64,000 bases of DNA from Peptococcaceae bacterium (lineage in GTDB: Bacteria; Bacillota; Desulfitobacteriia; Desulfitobacteriales; Syntrophobotulaceae), in NCBI GenBank assembly GCA_012517475.1, contig JAAYUV010000034.1, positions 1-64,000 of the forward strand. Reading direction: 5' to 3'. Numbering within the stretch: position 1 is the first letter of the stretch; each line of letters starts with the position of its first letter. Positions 16,937 through 24,203 of the stretch are shown one piece after another. Both the position numbers and the translations under genes were made by a program. The notes beneath the pieces were generated by a model that did no database searches, was not told the origin of the DNA, and worked only from the letters and a program-made list of their open reading frames with translations.

Positions 16937-17902
16937 TTATTTTGCAAATGCTTTTTTGTATAATTCTGTTTTGGCGGTAATGGTTTTTTGGAATTCAGCA
17001 GAACCCTGGAAGGCTGGAATTTGCATGTTGGCAGTATATGTTTTCTTGTACTCAGGGTCTTCCAGCGCTTTTTTGATAGCATCTTCTAAAATTTTCACAA
17101 TCTCATCCGGCGTATCTTTAGGTGCGGCGATTCCGCGGAATTTATCAATAGAAAGGTCCGGATAGCCCTTTTCGGCAAAAGTAGGGATGTCTGGCGATGC
17201 CGGATTGCGCTGTGAGTTAAAGGACATAAGAATTTTTACCTGTTTGGCATCAAGCTGGGGTTTAATTTCCGCGATTTCGGCGACACTCGCCTCAACATCT
17301 CCGCCGAGTACAGCGGTCAAGGCTTTGGATCCATCTCCCATGAGAACGGAAGATATTTTGGCATTATGTTTTTTAATCAGGGTATCAATTACCGCGGTTT
17401 CGGGAGTTCCGGCCTGAGAAGCGGCCCACTTGATATTTTGTTTACCTTTAAAGATTGCTTCCAGCATAGAATCTGCAGTCCATTTACTGTCGGCACGGAC
17501 ATACAAAACATTGGGGTCAAGCACAACCCGTGCAACCGGCTTAAAAGAACTTAAATCCTTTGGAATATTATTGTTGATTGGGGTAATGATCATAGTATCG
17601 GTTATCCCAAGCAGGGTATAGCCATCGGGTTTGGACTCGGCGACATACTGCAGGGCAACTGCGCCGGAACCGCCGCTCCTGTTGTCAATTACGACGGTGT
17701 TACCTGTTGCGGTCTGAATAGCTTTCCCCAGTTGACGGGCGAAAACATCGCCGCCGCCGCCCGGTGCAGTGTGAGCGACTAAGGAAATAGCTTTATTCGG
17801 GAATTTTTCTTTGGCAGGGGCAGCCGCAGGCTGATTGGCACAACCTGCAACTAATACCAATACCAACAGAATACTGATCACAAGAGTCGAAATTTTCCTC
17901 AT
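16937..17902 (-). CDS. tctC: Tripartite tricarboxylate transporter, substrate-binding lipoprotein
   Basis: Bug/TctC-family extracytoplasmic binding protein, 321 residues. The N-terminus is a lipoprotein signal peptide ending in the lipobox VAGC (Cys near residue 20), so the mature protein is membrane-anchored, as expected in a Gram-positive. The family motif APGGGGDVFAR is near residue 47 and VIDNRSGGSGAVA near 75. It is the first gene of the transporter set, 169 bases after the unknown Cys-rich gene. The ligand cannot be told from sequence. Confidence 0.93.
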   Translation of the reverse strand: MRKISTLVISILLVLVLVAGCANQPAAAPAKEKFPNKAISLVAHTAPGGGGDVFARQLGKAIQTATGNTVVIDNRSGGSGAVALQYVAESKPDGYTLLGITDTMIITPINNNIPKDLSSFKPVARVVLDPNVLYVRADSKWTADSMLEAIFKGKQNIKWAASQAGTPETAVIDTLIKKHNAKISSVLMGDGSKALTAVLGGDVEASVAEIAEIKPQLDAKQVKILMSFNSQRNPASPDIPTFAEKGYPDLSIDKFRGIAAPKDTPDEIVKILEDAIKKALEDPEYKKTYTANMQIPAFQGSAEFQKTITAKTELYKKAFAK

Positions 17903-18071
17903 TCGTTAATCCTCCTTTTCATTTTTACCCTTACTAATTGGAAATAAGCAATAGATCTTTTTGGCTGCTGGTTATCACTCCCTCATCTATAGAATTCAGT
18001 TCAATGAAAAAAGAAAAGTTCTTATAAATTTTTAATAAATAACCCATTCAGATGGAAAACGAGCTAAACCT

Positions 18072-18707
18072 TTAGTTGGCTTCAGAAGAGCTTTTGTTTT
18101 TCTCCAATATTTCCACGCACCGCACGGGGTTAAAGATGCCGCAATAGCAGAAATTGGCCAGTTTAATCGCCCCTTCTTCGGCGGTAAGACGTCCTTTCAC
18201 GACCTGTTCCCGTACATGTTGTACAAATTTGGGAGGGATCATGTGGTGTCCGCACATCGTAGTCACAGACAAAGTCACATCATCGGGCAAATTTTCTTTC
18301 TTGCCCCATATCCCCAAGGAATAATTAATGGAATGGGGTGTTACACCGGCCTCTTTACAGGCTGGAATGACTTCTGAAAGAATCCCGGCAATCACTACCG
18401 ACATACCTGTTTCTTTTGCTTTGACCAGTTTAAGAAACTCAACAACTTGCTCGCTTTTCGTAAAGACTCCCCTCAGACGGGACTTATCCGAAAGTTTATC
18501 CTTAATTTCTTCGACACTGCAGCTGGTGATAGGCCCGGTTTTGACATCACCCCAGTTTTCAGAGCCACAGGCTTCTGCCGCAGCAATGAACTCAAGGGCC
18601 TTTGGTTTAATGTCCTTATCATTTACTCCTTTGGTCTGGTACATAAACCAGACGAAGTCTCTCTTTTGCGATTCAATTTCTCCTGACCGGTGCAGGGAAT
18701 GAGTCAT
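18072..18707 (-). CDS. Unknown Cys/His-rich cytosolic protein of carboxylate cluster
   Basis: I do not recognise a named family. The 211-residue product has no signal peptide or membrane segment. Conserved-looking Cys/His groups are spread along it: AACG, TSC, TTMCGHHMIPP, NFCYCGIFNPVRC. These could bind metal or an iron-sulfur cluster, but no standard spacing is met. The middle part (MSVVIAGILSEVIPACKEAG, then SINYSLGIWG) reads like a TIM-barrel or Rossmann-type alpha/beta core. I place the start at ATG 18707, which follows AGGAGGGATTAAT. An upstream in-frame ATG at 18731 would overlap the previous gene. Being 11 bases after the ferredoxin-domain gene suggests the two act together in catabolism of the imported acid. 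Confidence 0.7.
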   Translation of the reverse strand: MTHSLHRSGEIESQKRDFVWFMYQTKGVNDKDIKPKALEFIAAAEACGSENWGDVKTGPITSCSVEEIKDKLSDKSRLRGVFTKSEQVVEFLKLVKAKETGMSVVIAGILSEVIPACKEAGVTPHSINYSLGIWGKKENLPDDVTLSVTTMCGHHMIPPKFVQHVREQVVKGRLTAEEGAIKLANFCYCGIFNPVRCVEILEKNKSSSEAN

Positions 18708-18718
18708 ATTAATCCCTC

Positions 18719-19453
18719 CTAATCCAAGCATAGAGGACGTCCAAGTCCGACATTTACCTTGCCCCGGTGGGGCTGAGGAATGGATAGTTCATTCAGACAG
18801 TCGAGTACATTCGTCTCACCGTCTTCATTAACCCGAAGAATCAAGCCTAACGAGAAAACGGTATCGATTTCCCGCTCGACCTTTTGTAATGCTTTTAGCA
18901 CGTTGCTCAGCAGGGTTTCCGGGCATTTGGCCTCGACGATTACAGAAAGCAAGTGATAATGGAGGCATTCCTCCACTAATTCACCGGTCTTGAGGTCCTT
19001 CATTAAGGCAGCCAGAGGGGTATGCTCTGCCGATTGGAGTTCTGCACCAGCTGCGGCTAAGGCCATGGCTACTTTTGAGGCATCCCTGAGATAGACTCCC
19101 ATTCCCGGCCTGCCCATATCGATACAGATACCAACTTCACCTTTTTTGATTCTCCCTGAGACATCATTTGTTTTTACTTCTTCCGTCCCCCTGCCTGTAA
19201 CTCCGGTCACACCATGATTTTCGACCGGATCACTAATGACATGCTGGAACAGCTTATAAAAGTTATCCAACTCGACGGGTTCAATGGCTTCATGTTTGCA
19301 AACCCGTTGTCGTAGACAAACATAACACTCCGTACAGCGGTTCTGGTCTATGCGGCATTTTTTTATCGTTACATCATAAATAATCGCATCCACCGTGCAA
19401 TAGGTCTGACATGCTTTACATCCGTTACATTTTTCGGTATTAATGACACTCAT
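18719..19453 (-). CDS. Ferredoxin-like protein with unrecognised C-terminal domain
   Basis: About 244 residues. The first 60 residues hold two cluster motifs: CNGCKACQTYC (CxxCxxCxxxC), then CTECYVCLRQRVC with a longer last gap. The remaining 170 or so residues form an alpha/beta domain I cannot name (GICIDMGRPGMGVYLRDASKV near 110, VGLGRP at the end). It might transfer electrons to or from the dehydrogenase or an aconitase-like partner, but this is inference. ATG 19453 is preferred over TTG 19459 because AAGGGTGA sits six bases before it. It lies between the LeuD-like gene and the unknown Cys/His-rich gene in one operon. Confidence 0.75.
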   Translation of the reverse strand: MSVINTEKCNGCKACQTYCTVDAIIYDVTIKKCRIDQNRCTECYVCLRQRVCKHEAIEPVELDNFYKLFQHVISDPVENHGVTGVTGRGTEEVKTNDVSGRIKKGEVGICIDMGRPGMGVYLRDASKVAMALAAAGAELQSAEHTPLAALMKDLKTGELVEECLHYHLLSVIVEAKCPETLLSNVLKALQKVEREIDTVFSLGLILRVNEDGETNVLDCLNELSIPQPHRGKVNVGLGRPLCLD

Positions 19454-19490
19454 TGGCAATCACCCTTTCCTGAACTTACTATTTCCTTCT

Positions 19491-20000
19491 TTACTTACCC
19501 ATCTGGTTTTCAAGGTAGGGGATAAGTCCGCCTAACTGAATGTACTCAAGCATAAATTCCGGCGGCTTGGTAAACTCATAATTTCTGCCGAGGGCATGAT
19601 TTGTAATCACGCCTTTTTCCAGATCTACTTCCACCCGGTCTCCCTCCGAAGTCTCTTCGACCAGCTGAGGACAAATAAGCGCAGGTATCCCAATATTAAA
19701 ACAATTGCGGTAAAATATTCTGGCAAAAGACTTGGCAATGACTACCCTGATCCCGGCATATTTCAGAGCCTGAGGCGCCTGCTCGCGGCTGGAACCGTAA
19801 CCCAGGTTCTCACCGGCAGCAAAGATATCTCCAAAGCGGACCTGCGCTGCAAATTTGGGGTCACAGCCTGCCATACAGTTTGCGGCCAATTCATGAGGTT
19901 CCACTTCAGTCATAAAGCGGGAGGGCAAAATATGATCGGTACTTATGTTATCTCCAAATTTCCACAATCGCCCTGAGTAAATCAATTTGTCAGCAACCAT
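19491..20000 (-). CDS. Aconitase-like hydro-lyase, small (swivel) subunit
   Basis: LeuD/homoaconitase small-subunit family, about 170 residues. The opening GRLWKFGDNISTDHILPSRF and the YGSSREQAP substrate-binding loop near residue 70 are the family signatures. It pairs with the LeuC-like subunit directly upstream. I place the start at ATG 20000 because a GGGGG stretch lies 9 bases before it; an in-frame ATG at 20009 would overlap the preceding stop. No other leucine genes are nearby, so a role in leucine synthesis is not supported; the context favours isomerisation of an imported hydroxy-acid. Confidence 0.9.
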   Translation of the reverse strand: MVADKLIYSGRLWKFGDNISTDHILPSRFMTEVEPHELAANCMAGCDPKFAAQVRFGDIFAAGENLGYGSSREQAPQALKYAGIRVVIAKSFARIFYRNCFNIGIPALICPQLVEETSEGDRVEVDLEKGVITNHALGRNYEFTKPPEFMLEYIQLGGLIPYLENQMGK

Positions 20001-20001
20001 T

Positions 20002-21261
20002 TCATACATCCCCCAGCAAGTTTCTTGGATCGGTAATACAGCCTGTTACGGCACTGGCTGCAACTGTCAGGGCGCTGGCAAGGTAGATCTTACCTCCAAC
20101 CCCCATGCGTCCTTCCATATTGCGGGTAGTAGTGGAGATACATACCTCTCCCGGAGCAAGGCAGCCTACTTCATATCCGCCGCAGACGCCGCACGAAGGC
20201 GAACTGATGATAGCTCCCGCTTTCAACAATGTATCAATAATCCCTGACCGCACTGCCGCTGCCATAACATGTGAGGTATTGGGAACAATCACAAAACGCA
20301 CACCGGGGGCTATTTTTCTCCCTTTAAGAATCTTGGCAGCCTGCTCCAGGTCGTGATAAAAAGCACCGGAACATGAACCCAAGGCTGCCTGGTGAATCTC
20401 AGTTCCTGCGACATCCGTCACGACTCCCCCGCTGGTAGGGAGCGGGGGAGTCGCCACCATAGGCTCGAGGCTGGAGACATCAAAATGGATAACAGCCACA
20501 TATCTCGCATCCGGATCGGCAGAAATGATCTCCTCCTGGGCAGAACCTGCCCCAATTTTAGCAAGCAGCCGACTATCAACAGGCATGAGTGCATTTTTCA
20601 CACCCATCTCCAAACTCATCACTGTAATGACCATTCTTTCATCGAGAGTCAGTTTATCGATTAGGGAACCTTCAAACTCTACCGCCATATAATTAAGGAA
20701 GGAGGGCCCAAAATGCTTCAGTATCAACAGGGCTACGTCTTTAGAGCATATTCCCGGCGATAGTTTGCCATTCAGTACAATCTTAATGGTTTCCGGAACT
20801 TTCATCCATATTTTTCCTGTTGCTAAGACTGCGGCCATTTCGGTTGAACCAATTCCGGTTGCTAAGCAGCCGAATGTTCCTAAGCCAACGGTATGAGAGT
20901 CGGACCCTACAACAATGTTGCCCGGACGGGGAATCCCTTCTTCTGCCATGACAGGGTGAGAAATCCCCCTGCCGACTTCAATCAGATGACACCCATATTG
21001 TCCGGCGAAATCCCTGATATTCCGATGGTGTTGAGCAGCCCGGATCGTTGATGATGGTGAATGATGATCAAGAACAAAGTAGACCTTATCGGAATCCCAT
21101 ACTTTAGCCAGTGGCAGCTTAGAAAATTGCTGAATAGCAATTGGACCGTTATTATCGTGAATAAAGGCTACATCTACTGGAACTTCAATGATTTGGCCCG
21201 GAGTAATATCTTTTCGATTGGTTTTATACGATAGGATTTTTTCCGTTACTGTCAGGCCCAA
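20002..21261 (-). CDS. Aconitase-like hydro-lyase, large subunit (LeuC/HacA family)
   Basis: Iron-sulfur hydro-lyase of the 3-isopropylmalate/homoaconitate dehydratase type, 419 residues. Conserved pieces include DHHSPS near 65, GSDSHTVGLGTFG near 118, and the paired cluster cysteines in SPSCGVCGG near 357. The first cluster cysteine lies in GSCSGA near 295, where LeuC and HacA normally read GSCTN(G/A), and RNMEGRMG replaces the usual RNFxGRxG. These changes sit around the active site and suggest a different substrate from isopropylmalate. The start is TTG after AGGGGGA. It is 20 bases behind the dehydrogenase gene and next to the small subunit. Confidence 0.9.
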   Translation of the reverse strand: MGLTVTEKILSYKTNRKDITPGQIIEVPVDVAFIHDNNGPIAIQQFSKLPLAKVWDSDKVYFVLDHHSPSSTIRAAQHHRNIRDFAGQYGCHLIEVGRGISHPVMAEEGIPRPGNIVVGSDSHTVGLGTFGCLATGIGSTEMAAVLATGKIWMKVPETIKIVLNGKLSPGICSKDVALLILKHFGPSFLNYMAVEFEGSLIDKLTLDERMVITVMSLEMGVKNALMPVDSRLLAKIGAGSAQEEIISADPDARYVAVIHFDVSSLEPMVATPPLPTSGGVVTDVAGTEIHQAALGSCSGAFYHDLEQAAKILKGRKIAPGVRFVIVPNTSHVMAAAVRSGIIDTLLKAGAIISSPSCGVCGGYEVGCLAPGEVCISTTTRNMEGRMGVGGKIYLASALTVAASAVTGCITDPRNLLGDV

Positions 21262-21281
21262 GTTATAATCCCCCTGTCCAA

Positions 21282-22367
21282 TTACTGCAGCTTTTGAATT
21301 GTTTCACAGATCGATGCACCCATTTGTTCAGTAGAAGCGTCTCCTCCTAAATCCGGCGTTACCAGTTGTAAATCATCCAGTACTTTGTCTATGGCGAGTT
21401 CAATATCGCGCGCAGCTTGAATCGCCCCCTGATCTTGTTTTTTGTTTCCGAGCCAGGAAAGCATCATTTGTGCCGACATGATCATGGCATATGGATTAGC
21501 GATATGCTTACCGGCAATATCCGGAGCGGACCCGTGGGTAGCCTGGGCCATGACGTATTTATTACCTACGCAAAGACCCGGGGCCATTCCTAATCCTCCG
21601 ACAAGTCCGGCCGCTTCATCTGTTAAAATATCGCCGAACATATTTGTCGTTACTACAACGTCAAACTTTTGCGGCCGCATCACCAGATTCATGGCAAAGG
21701 TGTCTACGACCATTGTGTCAAAGGTTATGTCCGGATACTCTTTGGCAACTTCCCTGCATGTATCTACAAATAGACCGCAGCTCATTTTCCAGACAGTATT
21801 TTTATGAATGGCCGTCACTCTTCGGAGCTTATTGCGCTGCTGTGCAACTTCCATCGCCGTCCTGGCTACCATTTCGGAGTTCCGTCTGGTGATTACTCGC
21901 GCAGAGAGAGCCATATCCGGAGTTGGCATAAACTCGCCGACTCCTTTGTACATATTCCGGTCCGGCTGAAATCCTTCATTATTTTCCCTGATAATCACGA
22001 CATCAACATTCTTATGTAAGCTTGGCAGGTTGCAATAAGACTTTGTCGGTCGAACATTGCTGACCAGATCGAATTGCCGGCGCAATATAGGATGAGGGTT
22101 AACGGCTTTGGGATCGTCTTTGGGGTAATTCATATGTCCAATAGGGCCGAGAATCCAGCCGTCCAGCTCATACAAAGTATCCAATGTGATTTGGGGCAAC
22201 GTTTCGCCCGTTTGCTGGTAAGAAACATATCCCACCGGCAGCGGAACCCAGTCTATTTGCACATCCTGATACCTTTTTACTGCACATTGCAGGACGTCAA
22301 CAGCAACGGGAACAATCTCCAAACCAATATCATCTCCGTTTAGAATTCCAATTTTGTATTTGGCCAT
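21282..22367 (-). CDS. Beta-decarboxylating dehydrogenase (isocitrate/isopropylmalate family)
   Basis: NAD(P)-dependent oxidative decarboxylase of a 2-hydroxy-3-carboxy acid, 361 residues. Family features: the GDDIGLEIVP opening, the arginine-bearing LRRQFDL and NVRPTK strands near 95-107, the catalytic lysine region HKNTVWK near 190, and the metal-binding TNMFGDILTDEAAG near 240. After ENNEGF, where relatives usually have the catalytic Tyr, this protein reads Gln, although a Tyr occurs six residues later; this may shift the chemistry. It is the first gene of the cluster, directly behind a sigma-54 promoter. Isocitrate, homoisocitrate, methylisocitrate or a tartrate-like acid are all possible substrates. 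Confidence 0.88.
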   Translation of the reverse strand: MAKYKIGILNGDDIGLEIVPVAVDVLQCAVKRYQDVQIDWVPLPVGYVSYQQTGETLPQITLDTLYELDGWILGPIGHMNYPKDDPKAVNPHPILRRQFDLVSNVRPTKSYCNLPSLHKNVDVVIIRENNEGFQPDRNMYKGVGEFMPTPDMALSARVITRRNSEMVARTAMEVAQQRNKLRRVTAIHKNTVWKMSCGLFVDTCREVAKEYPDITFDTMVVDTFAMNLVMRPQKFDVVVTTNMFGDILTDEAAGLVGGLGMAPGLCVGNKYVMAQATHGSAPDIAGKHIANPYAMIMSAQMMLSWLGNKKQDQGAIQAARDIELAIDKVLDDLQLVTPDLGGDASTEQMGASICETIQKLQ

Positions 22368-22415
22368 CTATCATTTTCCTTTCTGAAGTTTATCTATTTT
22401 CTAACCAGACTTTAT

Positions 22416-22431
22416 AGCAAGAGTGATGCCA
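22416..22431 (-). promoter_or_regulatory. Sigma-54 (-24/-12) promoter of the carboxylate cluster
   Basis: On the minus strand the sequence TTGGCATCACTCTTGCT matches the RpoN consensus (TGGCACGNNNNTTGCW) at TGGCA and TTGCT with exactly 10 bases between GG and GC. The expected transcription start is about 40 bases ahead of the dehydrogenase start codon. A PrpR-type sigma-54 activator is encoded at the end of the same cluster. Confidence 0.8.
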
Positions 22432-22511
22432 ATTATCAGATTATTTGATTTATATTGGGAATTGCTTTTGTTGAACACTTTATTGCATACAGGACATTAT
22501 TTATAAAAGCA

Positions 22512-22570
22512 ATTAGGCAGCTATTAGGCGACTATTGTGCCAGATTTATAACGCCTAATAACAGCCTAAA
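22512..22570. promoter_or_regulatory. Inverted-repeat activator binding site (candidate UAS)
   Basis: Two direct TTAGGC units (attaggc-agct-attaggcg) face two complementary GCCTAA units (cgcctaat-aaca-gcctaaat) around a 21-base centre. The region is centred about 135 bases upstream of the predicted sigma-54 transcription start, the usual place for enhancer-binding protein sites. A further TTAGGC half-site is at 22605-22610. Confidence 0.65.
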
Positions 22571-22615
22571 TATTTAGAATTTTCTGTATATAGATATAAA
22601 AAATTTAGGCAGGTC

Positions 22616-22652
22616 CCAAAAAAAGAAAGTCGCTAACAAACCGTTAGCGACT
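22616..22652 (-). terminator. Terminator of the bactofilin-peptidase operon
   Basis: Perfect 10-base-pair stem (agtcgctaac / gttagcgact) with 5-base loop at 22628-22652; on the minus strand it is followed by TTTCTTTTTTT. It lies 64 bases after the bactofilin stop. Confidence 0.85.
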
Positions 22653-22715
22653 ACATCATGACTGTTTATTCCTTATTTGGGTTTAGCTCAAACAATTAAT
22701 ACAGAACCAAATTGT

Positions 22716-23159
22716 TTACTTCTTCTCATCCGCATTGTCTGTTAATGAAGAAGCATAGATGGCGTTATCGCCATTGCTGGTTTCTTCATAGGAGCTTGTG
22801 CCGATAAAGCGTGCGCCTTGATCGATTTTTAGCTGTCTGGTATTGATATCACCATACAGACGGGCAGTTGAGCTTAATTCCAGCAAATCTTTAGCCTTAA
22901 CGTTGCCGCGGACTTCTCCTGCAATACTAATTGTCTGCGCCTCGATATTGGCTTTTAGTATCGCGGATTGGCCGATGAACAAATCGCCGCTTACATTAAT
23001 TGTGCCTTCGATATTGCCGTCTATTCTGGCATTGCCCTTGGAAACAAAAGAACCTTTGACCTCACAGTCTTCAGCGAGATAGGTAACATTGGAGTTGGTA
23101 CTGACGATTCTGGTTACGGGTTTAACCTCAGCTTCTTTTTTACCAAACATCTTTTTCAC
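22716..23159 (-). CDS. Bactofilin family cytoskeletal protein
   Basis: A 147-residue bactofilin (DUF583). The core from about residue 25 to 120 is a run of short beta-helix turns (VKGSFVSKGNARIDGNIEGTI and so on), with unstructured ends, typical of these polymer-forming proteins that organise envelope processes. It overlaps the upstream M23 peptidase gene by 4 bases, an arrangement often seen because bactofilins localise or control such peptidases. Confidence 0.92.
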   Translation of the reverse strand: MKKMFGKKEAEVKPVTRIVSTNSNVTYLAEDCEVKGSFVSKGNARIDGNIEGTINVSGDLFIGQSAILKANIEAQTISIAGEVRGNVKAKDLLELSSTARLYGDINTRQLKIDQGARFIGTSSYEETSNGDNAIYASSLTDNADEKK

Positions 23160-24052
23160 TGCTCCTTAGTTAAAGTTGTAAAAATTAACGGATCCACTAA
23201 TTCACCATTCACATAGGCAGAATAGTGAGAGTGGCTGCCGGTACTTCTTCCGGAATTGCCGCTATAGGCAACAACTTGACCTTTTTTAACCTGATCTCCG
23301 ACGTTTACAACCAGCTTGGAGTTATGGGCATAAAACGTGACGACTCCAAAACCATGATTAATCTGTACTTTTCTTCCCCAATAACCGTCCCAGCCCGCAA
23401 ATGTAACGATCCCGTCAGCGACGGCCATCACGGGAGTGCCAACAGGGCAGGCGATGTCAATTCCGGTATGGAATTCACTTGTCCATCTGCCAAAAGGATT
23501 TCTTCTGTACCCAAAGTCGGAAGAGATAGGACCATTGACCGGCAGAATGCTTGGAGTATGGTTTACTTTGTCTTCTTGCTTAACGGTAACATCGTAATAT
23601 TCTTCAAATTTTTGCTTTTGATTTTCCAATAGAGCAGAGGCTTGATCCAAACTGGCAGGTTCGGAATAGGACTGAAGTGAAAAATTCCCGCGGCTTGGTT
23701 CAGTTTCGCTGGTTTCCTGGTCTATTTTTAAAATGCTGGCGATTTTCTTTTCCATGGAAGCAATTGCCAGGAGATTATCATTAATCTCGGCGGATTTTTC
23801 ATTAAGACGGGCTATTTCTAAATTTTTGGCCTGCAATTCCAGTTCCAGCTGATCGACATAAGCAATTTTTTGTTGGTAACTTTTTATGTAGTACGACTGG
23901 TAAATATCATGAATGCACATGCCGGAAAATAATAACCCAAAAGCGGCTGAACTGATTACGATGATTTTTTTTGCTTTTATAGAAAATTGAATTTGATTCG
24001 GTGCTTTTTCATGTTCAGGGGGAATGATGATAATCGAATATTTATTTTTCAA
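23156..24052 (-). CDS. Membrane-anchored M23 family metallopeptidase
   Basis: A 298-residue envelope peptidase expected to cut peptidoglycan cross-bridges. One membrane segment (IIVISSAAFGLLFSGMCI) is near residues 30-48, followed by a coiled coil to about 100 and a C-terminal LytM/M23 domain (about 175-290). Zinc ligands are seen as HTGIDIACPVG (H and D) and the H-x-H of GSHSHYSAY, where most relatives read GPHLHxE. It is translationally coupled to bactofilin. Confidence 0.92.
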   Translation of the reverse strand: MKNKYSIIIIPPEHEKAPNQIQFSIKAKKIIVISSAAFGLLFSGMCIHDIYQSYYIKSYQQKIAYVDQLELELQAKNLEIARLNEKSAEINDNLLAIASMEKKIASILKIDQETSETEPSRGNFSLQSYSEPASLDQASALLENQKQKFEEYYDVTVKQEDKVNHTPSILPVNGPISSDFGYRRNPFGRWTSEFHTGIDIACPVGTPVMAVADGIVTFAGWDGYWGRKVQINHGFGVVTFYAHNSKLVVNVGDQVKKGQVVAYSGNSGRSTGSHSHYSAYVNGELVDPLIFTTLTKEQ

Positions 24053-24203
24053 GCTATCACTCCTGAAAAGATAGTAAAAAGAGACAAAAAAAGATAAGAT
24101 ACTTTTTCAAAGGAAATTTAATTACAATAAACCCATTTTTAGGATATACACCTTTCGTCCTATTGTCAATAACAAGAATTGACAGAAATACCGACAATAT
24201 ATA

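Noticed and set aside
20002-22367. LeuC, LeuD and the dehydrogenase as leucine biosynthesis genes
   Set aside because: No leuA or ilv genes are near, the promoter is sigma-54 type, a TctABC transporter is co-located and the active-site motifs deviate.
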